A stretch of 64,000 nucleotides of DNA, taken from contig OZ017759.1 in NCBI GenBank assembly GCA_963969365.1, forward strand, positions 2,418,001 to 2,482,000, written 5' to 3'. Source of the DNA: Asterochloris sp. CNOR1 (lineage: Eukaryota > Chlorophyta > Trebouxiophyceae > Trebouxiales > Trebouxiaceae). A model generated the notes under the pieces. The model did not search any database. It was not told where the DNA came from and saw nothing but the letters and a program-made list of their open reading frames with translations. Made by a program: the position numbers and the translations under genes. Positions 1 through 13,000 of the stretch are shown here, in pieces (the stretch's first letter is position 1; each line of letters begins with the position of its first letter).

Positions 1-251
1 AAGTTGATTGTCGTCTGTAGTTGCAGGGATGCTGAGCCTGCAGAAACGCACTGCCCCACCATCTGCAATGCCTGCTCACTCACCTGTCCAGTGTGGTGTC
101 CTTGCGCATATGGCGCGAGTTGCTTTGTGACTGCCTTCAGGGAATAGAGCCTTCAATCTGCTGGAGTTCTGCTCAGGAACAGCTTGGTGCCCTGTGAGAC
201 GCATCTCTTCACGTAGGTCACGTCTAAACAACGTGCATGTACTGTTTGCAG

Positions 252-3058
252 AAAGCGCTGTCCCGGAACCTGCAAGGGAAGCTGATCCAGATGCGCTGCC
301 TCATACAGTCCCTGCGATCCTTCTCCATGTTCCAGTCGCGCCTCCTGCTGATCATTCTGATCACTCTTGTCTATGGCGGTACCTACTGGAAGCCCGATCA
401 CACCTACAGGCAAGCTTGGCTGCTGTGCTTGGAATCCATCTCCTGTCAGGTGGTGGTATTTCAGGGCTCAAGTTGTTCTGTGGCATCTCGGATTGTTGTG
501 AGGCGCTGGAAGCCATCTGGAATTGAAGGCAAGCAGCGCTGGCTGCCTAAGAATATCTTTCAAGTCCTCATCGTGCGTGTAGATTGTGCGCTTTGGCATG
601 TGCAAGGAGGGGCAAAGCTGTTGCGACCTTGTGTTTTGAGACACAAATGCAGAACCCCTTACCAAAAAGGTGCATCGGAAACACTCTCAATGTCTTGCTT
701 GTTACTTCTGAATCCATTTTTGCTCTTGTGCTGCAGGGGCCTGGAGTACCGCCTGACAGTGCTCTTCCTGGCTTCCTGCGTGCTGCCGTCCCTGGCAGTG
801 CTTGCTCTGCCCGTGTATGCCAGCAACCACAAGGTAGGCACGCCCTTGATTGGGCTCTTTGTAGTGTCCTTTGTGCCGCCATCTGTGGCAGTGCTTGCCC
901 CTGCCCGTGTACGCCAGCAACGCCAAGGTAGGCGCGCCCTCACCTGGGCTGTTTCTGGTGTCCTTTCTGCTGCCTGCCCTGGAAGCGCTGGCCCTGCCGG
1001 TCTGCGCCAGCCCCACAAGCTGGAATGGAATGATGCAGCGCCCGCAGACATGGGCATGCTCGCATTGTGCACACCGTCTTTGTGGAGCTGGCCTGCCGCA
1101 CCGCAACCCCTGAGGGTGGTTGGAGAACTTCCATTTCTGGTTGAGCAACAACAAACAGTTGAGGAATGATTCGGTTTTGATTGCACATGCGGCAGTCTGC
1201 AGCACTGAGGCTAAGCAAAAGAGGTACAAACAGAAGGGAGCCCTCAGGCCACAATGGTCCCAAACACCAAGGGCCTCTCCCTGATTGTCAGCTGCAGGTT
1301 GCACTGTAGTCAGCAGGCTGCAGCAACTGTACAGTGCTGTCCCTTTTGCCTGCAGGTCTTTGTGCGTGAGCGTGACACCTGCAGGGAGTGCCCCTACGCC
1401 TTCCTCTCCAGCACAGTCTTCACCTCACTGCCCTACCTGCTGGTGGCTGCTTGCCTCACGGCCATTGTTCTCATTCCCATGGCTGGCCTCAACTCCTCAG
1501 GTGAGTGCTTACACTTCCCCACTTGCTGGTGGCTGCCCGCCTTTTAGCTGTGATGTCCACCTCAATGCCTCAAGTTGAGGCCACACCAGAGCTAGCCTCC
1601 TCGGTGTCTGCAGCCCTTCGAGTGCTGATCATTCAGCCAGATAAAGCTTGTGAGCATATGCCCAGTTCAGCACTGACTGATGGTGCCTTCACAAGGAGGG
1701 GCACAGGCAACCTCAGCCTGCCCACACACACAAATGTGGGAACCCCTGTACATGGCGTCACCCGGTGGACATGCAGCGTGAAGTCACCTCAGCCGGCACT
1801 GCCTCAACACCGCCTTGTCAGATGCACTTCCCAGTGGCTGCACCTCTGGTGCAGGCGCCGCGTGGGGCTACTTCATCCTCTGCACCTGGCTGACCTACCT
1901 GATAGCAGACGCCATTGTGCTGCTGATCAGCCTGCACGTCAAGCGGGAGCACATGTCTCTGGCAGGTAACAACCAGGGAGGTGCCAGACTTCCCAAACTT
2001 TCTGCAGTGGCACAGCCTCTTGCAGGGCTACATCGTTCCCACAATGTATACCATTATCACCACCCCCTCTCTGCAGTGGCGCTGGGCCTGTTTGGGATCC
2101 AGATTTTCTCCTGCGGCTACTTCTTTGGCAGCCAGCGGGGCCTGCAGCTGGCAGTGGGCACGCTGGCCTTCAGCTCGTATGCCTACCGCGGCCTGGTCAA
2201 GAATGAGCTGACTTCGAGTGCGCCGTGGGGCTGCCCCCAGGGGCGCTACAGCGACATCCTTCAGGTGAGCCTGAGTCGTCTGGTGCACAGAAAGCCTGCT
2301 GCGAGTCACCACATGTTCACCGCTGTCAGCAGACAGGGGCAAGAGTGCTTCAGGCAGCAGCTTCTCAACTACTCTGCACATTGCCACACCCGGTGCACTG
2401 GGCCTAACTGCCACATTGCGGGATGAGTGGACTTGATGGGAGCCTGCTGCTGGTGACAGGGACCTAGGCCCTGAAGGGCCCAGCCCACTTGCCCCGCTGC
2501 TGGCGTCTCTCCCAGCCTGGGAGCTGCTTGCTGCTACATGAATCCTGCGCCTGGCTGCTGTGTGGTGTGCACAGCGCGCGGAATTGCTCCAGCTGCCAGA
2601 GGCACCTGACTGATGCTAATGATGATGCCTGAGGGCTGCACTGCAGGCATGTGAGACCGGCTGGTACGCCGCCGGCCTCTCCCCTGCTGTGCAGCCTCTG
2701 CATCATCCTGGCTCTCGCTGCAGGTTGCTGCGCATGGACGGGGTGTCAGCGCGCTGAACTATGGTTCCCCGAAGTGTTCCAACATGGTGGTGGCAGCGAG
2801 AGGCGTCAGCACGACTGACCGCTCCTGTGTGGCCACTGACCTGATCCCTGCGCTTTGCCAAAAGTGTCTTTGTGCTGGCTGCAGGCGTCAGGGTGCCCAC
2901 AGCTGACCAGCCCGCAGGCCTACTCAGGCATCTCCCAAGACTTTGGTGTGGTGGTGGGCAGCCGGTGGGACTCGATCTATGTCCTGCTGGGCATGCTAGT
3001 GGTGTGGCGCCTACTGCACGCTGGTAGCCTGCTGTACAGGATCAGAGCTGTGTTGTGA
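252..3058 (+). CDS. ABCG-family ABC transporter, C-terminal membrane half (5' end outside window)
   Basis: Exons 252-409, 737-833, 1356-1500, 1855-1965, 2077-2264 and 2885-3058 join in one frame to 290 residues ending in TGA. The product looks like the ABC2-type membrane domain of the ABCG (white/PDR) family. It starts with the basic segment before the first membrane helix and a helix ending GGTYWK. It then has the family's conserved VFVRERDTC..PYAF stretch, in which ABCG proteins carry V-x-x-R-E-R, followed by several hydrophobic helices. The Walker/ABC signature domain must lie upstream of base 1. The first intron begins GCAAGC rather than GT. The exon ending at 833 is followed by two decayed copies of its own 3' end. 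Substrate cannot be told from sequence. A full-size or half-size ABCG are both possible because the 5' part is missing. Confidence 0.8.
793..1025 (+). repeat. Three-unit tandem repeat of the ABCG exon-2 donor junction
   Basis: Units begin near 793, 886 and 980 (period about 93). The first unit is the real exon end plus the start of the intron. The second unit retains an intact donor (CCAAG|GTAGGC, exon end 927). The third has decayed and lost GT at that place. Using the second donor would add 94 bases and shift the frame. Confidence 0.8.
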
Positions 3059-4046
3059 TTCAGGGGCCCGCAATTCAAGCAATCAGGCCTCCCGTCTACC
3101 TTGCCATTCATTTCTTTGGGTGACCTTTTAATCTTTTGCAAAACACACCTTAGATTGTTTAGGCACTGCTTGCATTCTGCTGGCAGCTGGCATCGCTTTG
3201 TTGATGGCCATCTTGTGGCTCCTTGCCTTCCATGGTCCTGAGCAGTCTCAACAGTTCCCCCCTGGCGTGCTACCTACTCCTGGACTGAGGCACTTGCTGC
3301 CTGTGCACTTTAGAATACAGAAAAGGCATACTTAAATAGTTGAACTGCCTTGCTCATCATGTCAATGAAGTGGGCTCGAGCACACCGTTTGTAGATACGT
3401 GGTGAGCTGTGTCAGCTGCAGCTTCAAGGTTCAGGAAGGAGCGCCAAGCAGCAGCTGCCTGTGTCCTGACAACGTGGCCCAGCTCTTCACTGTCAGGGCC
3501 CCAGGTGGGGCCTCCCAGTGATAACAATGGTGCTGGCTAGCGGATTTCAAGCTGGCACTGGCTCACGAAGACCAGGCTGCCGACCACCTGGCCAGGAAGC
3601 CCTCCTGTGTGGCCATGCTCAAGACCTCCGGCTTATCCGTTGACTACGTGAGCCTTCACGGGCTCCTGCTGCTGGTCGGCCTTCATTTGACTAAAGTTGC
3701 AGCCTGGGCACTCTGTGACATGCAGATGAGTAGCCTGTGTGCTGCACTGTTCTGCTTGATTGACTGAAATCACAATCCATGCAGCGTTTCTCAGATCAAC
3801 CACAGTGCAGCCCTGAGCGCTTCGGTGGCAATCCAGCGTTGCTGCACCCTCTGCTGCAGGCCTGCAAGGAGGAGTGCACTGAAGTTTTTGGGTAGGCCTC
3901 AGCTGAAGATCAGCAGCAGGAGTTAGGAATAGTTGCAGGGTTCCAGGCTTCCCAGCGTGCACCATCTCACGTCCAAAGGAGTCAGCATCTGCAGCCTGCC
4001 AGCAACTTTAAATCTTTGGAGCCTGCGGGGAGTCACCCCAGCAGCC
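3059..4046. other. Intergenic: ABCG 3' flank and AP2-gene 5' flank
   Basis: No exon-like open stretch was recognised on either strand. It should hold the 3' UTR of the ABCG gene and the promoter/5' UTR of the AP2/ERF gene, both transcribed rightwards. No tRNA-like or repeat structure was seen. Confidence 0.4.
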
Positions 4047-7000
4047 ATGCCCAGGGGTGGCGAAGAGTCTGACCCTGAGTACAATGCTAATGAGGACAGT
4101 CCCCATGCTGGCCAGGGTGGGGGCGCCTCCTTCAGGTGAGGCAGGAGCAGCCGGGACACAATCTCAGTGTGAACAGGCAGCACACAGCAATGCACAGCGT
4201 GCGCCAGAGAATGAGGAGGTGCCAGGAATTGGTACTGGATGCAGCCTCGTGCAGCCTCCAGCCCAGGCTGTGTGTAGCCCTGCACAAGCCTGCATGGGAT
4301 TCTATCCGCCCCATCAATGCCAGACAGTTGCCAGCCAAGTGCATGAGGCCAGACGCATCGCCTGTAGGCAGCAGGTTCTGGCATTCATGGAACGGGTGAG
4401 TAACATCTGCCCAGTTTGCCCTGGCACTGCTGGGCACAGCGCACCTGGCAGGTCTGAGGGTGCAGCAACAGCTTGGCAAGTGGCCACCTGCCAGCCACAG
4501 TCTGCTTTGGCTGTGCGAGGTGGTGGGGGCAATATCCTGGTCTGGCAGGTCAGGTGTGGACTTGAGGGTTTGCCATCTTATTCCTGAGATGGGCTCGCTT
4601 CGTGCGTGAATGTGGCTGTGCAGGCGCAGCATTTGGCTGACATCTGGCAGTGAGGACAGCTGGCATGTGGCTACCTCACATGAGAGACTTGCGCTGGGTG
4701 TGGGATGCCTGTGTGTGCTGGTGTAGCAATTGCCTGGTGTCTGGCAGTCTGGGCAGAACATGAGGGATGGCAGCTTTGCTGCTGAGATGGGCCTTCTTCA
4801 TGCACAATGTTTTGCAGGCGCAGCGACAGTGTGGCGTCTGGCAGGTCGGGGGGCGACTTGAAGGACAGTGACTACGCTGCAGACCGGCAGGAAGGGGAGG
4901 ACAGGCGCCCAGAAAGCCCACGCACCATGATGATCAAAGCGAATCTGACCAAGGTGACTTGCCATCTGCCAGACACAGACCGCAGTCTGCGTTCCGCAGA
5001 GTGACTGCAAAGCTGACAGTGGAGAGCTACCAACATGCCGATAGTGGACTGAGAATTGCCAGGGTGATTTGTTCGGGCTGCTGAGTGCCAGTCTCTTGTG
5101 TAGAGGGGGACAGAGCTGTGCTGAGCACCTGCTTGCTTGGGGTGGTGGCTGACTGCAGGCTGGCTTCACGGCCACAGCACCTTCCCAGTTGCACTGTTGC
5201 ATTGTCATGTCGACAGCGGGCCCGAGCCTTGATTCCGCTGAGTCTTCTGAGCACAGGGCAATATCCTGCTGTGTGCTGTGAGCTCGCCCAACTGAGAGGA
5301 CCTATCCTTCACACCAATGGGGAGCAGTCAATCTGCACAGACACCACACCTTGCAGAGACGAAGCAGTGATGCTGAGAGCTGAAATATGCAACTTGTGCC
5401 GAGTCATGACTGTCTACCCACTTGTATATACCTGACTGCAGGTCATGGCTGCTGGCGCCGTCTAGTGCATACCTGGCTTCAGGTCATGACTGCTGACACC
5501 CTGTTGCCCATATGTGGCTGCTGGGCAAGGCTGCTGGCACCTCAAGTCGCAATGCTGGTAGCAAATTGTGGCTGCTGGCAACTGCTTGCAAATGGTCGGC
5601 TGCAGGTCTTGGTGCTGAGACCTTCAGCCTTTGCAGCCGCATACTCTGCGCTGCCACCCACCTGCACAATGCTGGCTGCAGGTCATGGCTGCTGGCAATG
5701 TGGAGGAAGTAGAGCCAGCGAGGGGAGCTGCCAGCGCTGAAAAGGCTGTCTCCCGTAATAGGACCGCCTTCAAGAACCGCTCTGGCTACAGAGGTGTCCG
5801 TCAGGTGTGGCGACTTCACTGGGCAGCAGTCAGCCCACTGCAGCTGAGCAGTTCTTGCTGGTCAGCTTTGCCCCACATGTCATAGTTTCTGGGGGTGTGC
5901 ATGCTAGCTGCAGCTCGGCCTACATCATATATAGATAGTGTCATCACAGCCCTGAGGCATCATTGCAGGATCTGCTGTGCAATGCAGCAAGTGCTATGCA
6001 TCCTGAGCAATTCTAGCTGGCGCAAATCTGTCGTCGCTGGCAAAGTTGCTATGCTGCAGCAGCCTCAAAGCCTGCATATCTTCAGCAGGGCGCAGGCAGG
6101 CAATGCTTGATCCACCAGGCTGCATGCTACCCCGGAAGAACTGACTGCAGAAGCAATGCAGTGCTGGAGGCACAGGCCCTCTTGGGCTTACAGGCTGCAA
6201 CAGCAGATCACAGCTCAATCTGCTTTGCTGTGTGCTGCAGCGTCCCTGGAAGAAGTGGGCTGCAGAAATCAGGGATCCCAGCCGGTCGACACGGCGGTGG
6301 CTGGGCACATATGACACCCCTGCAGAGGTAGGCCTCACTGAATCCAGACAGAGGCCAAGCACTGCTGTGTTGGCCCTTCCAGGAAGACCTGCAGCTGGAG
6401 ACGCAAGGCATGCTTCAGTTTGAGTTGTCCCCTCCCCTTGCACTGCTCTGTCGGGTCGAGCTGCTTGTTCACACATGTGAGACAGGCTGCTTGACAAACC
6501 CGATACCTGGGCTTTGGAAAACGCCAGAGGCAAGGTGCTGAGCCTCTGACTTTGTGTTGCAGCCTGTTGTTGGAACTGCAGGCTGCCCAGACAGATGATG
6601 CAGCAGCTGGTGCAGTCTGTGTACCTGATGTTGCCCACTGCAGGCTCTCTGACTGTGCAGCTGCAGGTGCACTCCGCCAAGCTCTTTGCTCCTGCCCTGC
6701 AGGCCGCGCGTGCGTATGATGCAGCTGCTGTGGCCATCAGGGGGCCCTCGGCCAAGACCAACTTCAAGTATCCCTTCCAGCTGCTGCACCTCAAGCATCG
6801 GCGGGGCAAGGTGGGTGCGGTGCTGGCACACTGCCAATGCCTGCGCGTGTTCCAATGCGTGGCACCCGCACACATGGCAGCTTACCGGGCAGGAGCCCAG
6901 CCTGTCCCTGGGGTGCAAGGTCAGCACTTCCCATGGGCAGGCATGCCACCCGCATCTGCATTATCTTGTCTGGGTTTGGGGCCAGCCACTGGCGTACTGC

Positions 7001-10000
7001 CGAGCTCTTGTGCGTGGCACCTGCTTGCATGGACAGCTCACTGGACGCGCAAGGGAGTGTGCAACGGCTGGCAGGTATGCTGCCAAGATCTGGCACCTCT
7101 GTGCCTGGACTTTTTGCACCTAAGTGAGCTGGCAGGAGCACGGCGCTCTCAGTAGTTGCACACACGCACAAGGGAAGGGGCGAGGTCAGTGCACCTGCTG
7201 GCAAACTTGCTGCGCAATCATGGCCTCTCTGGTGACCTGTGCAATGAGTGCGATTGCAGCGCAGATGCTCACCATGCGGTGTGATGATGTGCACAGCTCT
7301 GAGAGCTGCCTTGGCTGCAGAAGGGGTCTCGGGACGAGGAGGTTGAGATGGAGTCATCCTTTCAGACGCCAGCTGGCTGTGGGGGCTCCCCAATTGGTGA
7401 GCCCAGCCTGCAGTTGCAGTGACAGTGCCTGTGCTAGCGATTTGCAGAGAGGGTCAAGCCACTGCCCCTTGAGGGTCAGCATGAGGTAGGGATTTGAGTC
7501 CCCTGAACAGTCCACACAGCAATTTCGACCAAACTGAGGTGTCAGATCCCAGGAAGCCGGGGTGTTGTGTGTTATCAAGTACACTCGTGACACTCACCTG
7601 TCCCTACACGTGCACGCGGTCCACGCAACGACAGTGTGTGGCAGTCAATAACCTGATATAAATAATGCACCAGATCTGCAGGCAGCCCATAGAGGAACAT
7701 CTAATGAGAGGTAGCGACATGATGGCCCCTGGTCACACCTGCAGGCAGCCCAGAGAGCGATAACGGCAGGGCGGGCAGCGAGGCAGCTCAGCCTGGCGCA
7801 GCGCGGCGTGAAGCCCAAGGCAGCAGGCAGCCCAACAGCCCTGTTCTGATTGCGCTGCCGGGCCAGCGTACAGCCGCGCCCGGGGGGGCCTCCGGGGGGC
7901 TGCAGGCTGGCGACATGTCTGGACTGCTGGGGGGCAGTGCTCTGGCCCGCCACCACGCGCAGCAGCAGCAGGCTCAGCAGCAGCTGCTGCCCTCCCAGCG
8001 CCTGGGCGCACTGCTGGGGTGAGCATCAGGAGAAGCAAGCCTAGCGAGTAGGCTTGCTGGGCACCTCATCCTGTATGACAGGCAGGGCTGTGGGTGTGTT
8101 CAGTGACGTGGCCGCTCAGTTACCGCAGCATGTTGTGCCTGCTGCTCTGCACACAGCCCTGCCAGTGCTGCGGCCTGCCAGGTACACCTTGATCTGACTG
8201 GAACTGTTTCATGCAAGTCTGCTTTAGACTCAGCCTCTTGTCTGCCCATCTTCCTGAGCGGCATGGACGCTACCCGCACCAGACCCATCTGTTCAAGCAC
8301 AGCTTCCGGTTTCGTCAAACGCTTCCCAGGTTCAGATCCATCTCTGCTTCACAGGTGCAATCGGTCTCTGGGAGGCAGGGCAGCTGCCTTGTCCCAGACC
8401 CTTTGTTGAATCCAGAGGCACAGCGTGCACTTGCCACATCTGGCAAACTCTTTGGTTGTGCCTCTCACAGGTATGACCTGTCCCTGGGCGGCATGTCGGC
8501 CGCCCTGCACCAAGTCAACCACACCCACATGCCTGCCCTGGGCGGGGGGTATCTCGGCCTGGGGCAGGGGCTCAACCTGGGGTCAGCTGAGGACCTGACC
8601 CGCCAGCCCATGGCGGCCCTCATGCAGCGCCTGGGCTTCTGGCCCCAGCCCCAGCAGCAGCAGGCGCAGCAGCAGCACCAGGCCCTCCAGGGACTGGGCC
8701 AGGGGCACAGCCTGGGGATGCATGCACACCCCAACCATGCCCTCGCCCACGCAGACCTGCAGCTCAAGGCAGACGCCCTGCAGCAGCAGCAGCAGCATGC
8801 GGCCGAGGAGGAGGCTGCCGCGATGCGACGCCAGCTCCACCAGCAGCAGCTGCAGCAGTACCATGCGGCGCTGGAGCAGCAGGCTGCCATCCAGCAGCAG
8901 CTGCAGGTGCGTCGCTTGGGGCCCTGGCCTGACAATGGGACGACTGTCAGTACGTATGCGACAATTGAATGACTTGGGCAACACTGTGCTTGGGGCTCTG
9001 GCCTGCTCAGAGTACAATGAGTCCGGTGAGTGTGCGACTGGGCAACACTGTGCTGCAGGGCTGGGGCACTGCTGCATGCACCCTGGCCACCATCAGTTGA
9101 GAATGGGGTAAATGGGGTGGTTTGGCCATGGCTCTGGGTGGCGCTGGTGCTGTCATCTGCTTGAGCTGGCTTGCAGCAGCACGCTGCCTCTGAGCAGCAG
9201 CTGCAGCCGCGCCGGGAGTATATCGCTGCTGAAGATGTGGCACTCTGCTGCAGCTGGATCCAAAAGCGCTGCTTTGTTTGCATGCAAGATCCACCACCAG
9301 CAGCTGCAGCTGCTGCTCAGCAGTGCGGCCGGCCACCTGGCCAGCAGCAATGTAAGCCTGGTTGCCCCAAAGGGCTGCTTCATCTGGGATGTTGCAGGTG
9401 CAGCCCCTGCAGTGTGCGCTGGCACACCTTGCTGCCTGATGGCCTGCTTTTCGCAAGCACTATGCTGTACGAGGATGTCCAACAATGGGTCTCCTGCAGA
9501 GGGATGCTTGTGGTGTTCTTGCAGGGGTAGTCCAGGGGCAGTCCCTGCAGCAAGCACAGCTATGCACACCTCGAACGGTGGCACACAGTCTGGCGTGGGC
9601 CCACCTGCCAGAAAAGCTTGCACTGCTCCTGCAGGGCCAGTTCCTGCAGCAGGCAGCCACCCCCATCGGCCTGCCTGACCTGTCGCCTGGTGTGGCACCG
9701 TCCTCACTGCTGGCGCCCAGCTCGCCCCTTGTGCCCCACCAGCAGCTTGTGGTGAGTGCACCCCTGGTTGCTGCCTGCCCCACCAGCAGCTTGGGAAACG
9801 CCCCAAACCCCTGGGCAGACCCGGGACTGGTGCTGATGGCGTTGGTGCTTCAAAAGTGTTGCTGCAGAGCCACGAGCAAGTTGTTCAATGCAATTGTAAT
9901 ACCAGGCAGGCAAGGCAGTACAGGTTGCTGCCAATGCTCGCCCAAGTGAGGCGCTAAAGGGGCCCTGATGCTTGTCACCTGCACAGCGTGGAGCGGGGAG

Positions 10001-13000
10001 GGGGCTGCAGCGGGTTGCTGTGAGTGCAAGTTTAGCTCGCTGCCTGGAGCAGTGCCCGATGAAAGGGGGCGTTGCAGCGACTTCTTTCGTGTCACCTGCA
10101 TGGCGTTCACAGGTAGAGGGGTCCAACGCGGGAGAGCAGCACCTGGTGAATGCATACCTGCCTTTTGCATGAAACAGTGATGGGACCAACTGAGGCTCTG
10201 CATCTGCTGGTTGCTTTGCATGAGGCAGTACCAGACTCACTGAGGGTGTAGCACTCGCTTTGCTACCTTGATCAGGTGTGCAGAGCTGTCGGACTTTGGC
10301 AGATTGTGGACCCCTGCATTGCACGTGAACGGTGCCCACTTGGCAGGTCCCGGTGTCCTGCAGCCGTCAGGCTGTCATTGCTTATTGCTCCGCCAGCCTC
10401 AGAGGATACATGGACCTCACAAGCTCAGCTCCCCGCCCAAGTCTCGCACATTGACATGCTATCAACCGATGTGACATGTCCTGCCCTGCAGAACATGGTT
10501 TTCCCTGAGGCACCCCCATTGAGCACAGCACTGGCCCAGCTGGGCGCCCCACAAGTCAGCCAGCAGCCGCTGATGTCCGCGCTGAGCCTGGAGTCGCATG
10601 GAGGGAGTGGAGGCCTCATGGCGGCCGCCACTGCTGGCGGGCCTGGCAGCCTTCTGGGCTCAGGCCCTGGCGGACCTCTAATGGTGAGCGACGGGCCGGT
10701 CTGGTGCATCTGGGTGGTTTTGCTTGTCATGCACAATCGTGTCAGCCATGGGGACATTGTGAAGGCAGTAGCCTGGTGACCTCGAGCCTTGGGGTTCTGC
10801 CCTGACGGTGTGCCATGGACATGTCGTCACGCTTGAAGCTGCAATGACGCACAGCAGAGCAAAGCCTGCTCCAGGGCTGCAGCAGGGCGCGCTTGAAGTT
10901 GTGCTGTACATGCGGCAACTGACATGATGGCAGCCAAGCTTTGGCTCCGACCCTGTCCTGGTCCATTCAGCAGCAGAGCATGCAGGAGAGACGGTGTTGC
11001 ATGGTGTGAAACCATTTAGCCCTGAGTGCAGCACCTGGTCTCTGAACTGACTACACCACGTGCAGTAGAGTGTTGTGCTCAAACATCTGCCTCCCACCCA
11101 GGCAGCCCGTGCTGGCTTGGTCTCTACCTGTCTGCTTGTAGCAGTACATGCCCAGCCGGTGTTGCACTGCACATCTGGTGTGCAGGGAGGCCTGGGCAGC
11201 TCGCGAGGCAATGCAAGCCCTCAAGGGCTGCTGTCCCACCCCTCTGACGGGGCCGCTCCCCCCCGCGGGGGCTTAGCTGGAGGAGGCCTCGGAAGGGCAG
11301 ATGTGGGGTCTGGCAGCCTCATGAGCACCAGCTCCATGAGGGAGGACAGCCTCATCGGGCAGGGCTCAGGCGCCCCTGAAGCCGGCGCTGAGGGTGCAAG
11401 CAGGGAGCAGAGGCCCAAGCGGGTGAGCACATGATCGAGGCATGCTTGCTTTAGTGGGCGGCCCTGTCTGGCAGGAGGCATGGCCTGCCTGCTGCTACCC
11501 TGCAGACAACCTGTGGCGGTGCCATGCCTGGTGCATGCCTAGACAGAGGTGACCAAGGGACTCCAACAACCTGGCCAGGCTCGGATGCTCTCTGTGGAGA
11601 CACCCTGCTGGCCTGCCCACACCTTTGCCGTCAACTACCCTGCTGGCAGCTCAAGTGCCATGTACTGCGATGATATGCGGCACCTCCGTCAAGCAGCGTG
11701 CAGCCATTGTCAGACTTTGCACTCGGGCATACTTTGCATCATGATGAACCCCCAGAGCACCCCAGCCACACCCTCTGAGCCGGCGGGCACTCGAGTCAGC
11801 ATTGCCCCTGTCATGCAGCCTGTCCTCCCTCTCTGCATTGCGTGACCCAGCTGGCCTCCAGGCAGTTCCATGCAAGACAGACTGCCCAACTACACACTGC
11901 TCTGCTGTGCAGCCCCACTCCCCCCTGCTGCACAGTGTGGCTGAGGCACTCCCAGTCAAGCAGGACCTGCAGGCATCTCACATCAAACAGCCCTTCCTCT
12001 GGTCTGCAGCTGGGCATAATTAAGTTGGACCTGCAGGCATGGTGCTTCACACACTGCCCTGCTCTGCAGGCCGACTCCCCCTCTTTGCACCGCGTCGCCA
12101 AGTCGGCCTCGCTCAAGCAGGACCTGCAAGTGCGGCGGCGCCACGCGAAGACCCTTGATGCCCTGATGCTGGGCGCAGAAAGGGCTCTGGGCCACCGAAA
12201 CTCCTCAGGTGGGCTGGTGCTGCGGCCTGCTGGAAGAGGGAGCTGGCCTGTCAGCGTGACATGTCGCCACTGCCTCATGTGGGTCTGCAACACTGAGGTC
12301 TTGCAGAGGCTTGGGGGCCAACACTGTCTCGCACATGCAGCTGAGCAACGATTCCCTGTCGCAAGTGTTGGTGCTCAAAGCCAGGCTGTGTGCTGCCTGG
12401 TTCAGGCAGGGCGGCCATGGCGTCTGCAAGCTCCTACTGCTTAGATCTGCAAGTTGTTTCGGCATGATACGTCTGTTGGCATGCTGGCTGTGATGTTGTA
12501 CACTGGCACCGTGTACTCACTGCTTGCACACAGGCACTCTGTACTCACCACCAACCCTGCAGATGTGTCTGATTTCCCAGCTGAGCACAATTCGTTTTGG
12601 CTGAGTGATGGGGCCTCCAGCATGTTTTGAGCTGCTGTTCCCAGAGAATCACCCTCTGCCACCTGCCAGAAGCATGCTTGTCAGGTGCCGCAGCCCTTGT
12701 CGATACCAGCAGCAAGGCCTCCATCAAGCCCTTGCGTGCAACCTGAGCCCTCACATCTGCAACACTGCCATTGGCTGCACACCTTGTGCAGGCATTGGCA
12801 ACGAGAATCTCATCGAGGCCTCTGTGCAATCCAAGCCCTAAAAGCTGCCAATTCACACACACGGTGTGATCTGCTGAACAGGTATCAGCAGCGAGGCCCT
12901 AATTGAGGCCTTCCGTGGCGGGGGCTTACTGGGCAGCGGCGGAGCCCAGCAGGCTGGTGGCGCAGCTGCTGGCAGCCAGAGCGGGCCAGAAGGCATGGAC

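Noticed and set aside
2722-2812. Possible extra ABCG exon after a CTGCAG acceptor
   Set aside because: It is open but has no ABCG-like sequence, and exons 2077-2264 and 2885-3058 join in phase without it to a sensible protein.
7745-7827. Early end of the AP2 protein if exon 5 were spliced straight to 7745
   Set aside because: That phase gives a stop after about 27 codons, whereas including the clear exon 7321-7396 shifts to the long open frame with the poly-Gln stretch.
8465-9283. Cys/Ser-rich antisense open frame of 272 codons
   Set aside because: It is the shadow of CAG/CTG-rich coding exons of the AP2 gene on the other strand.
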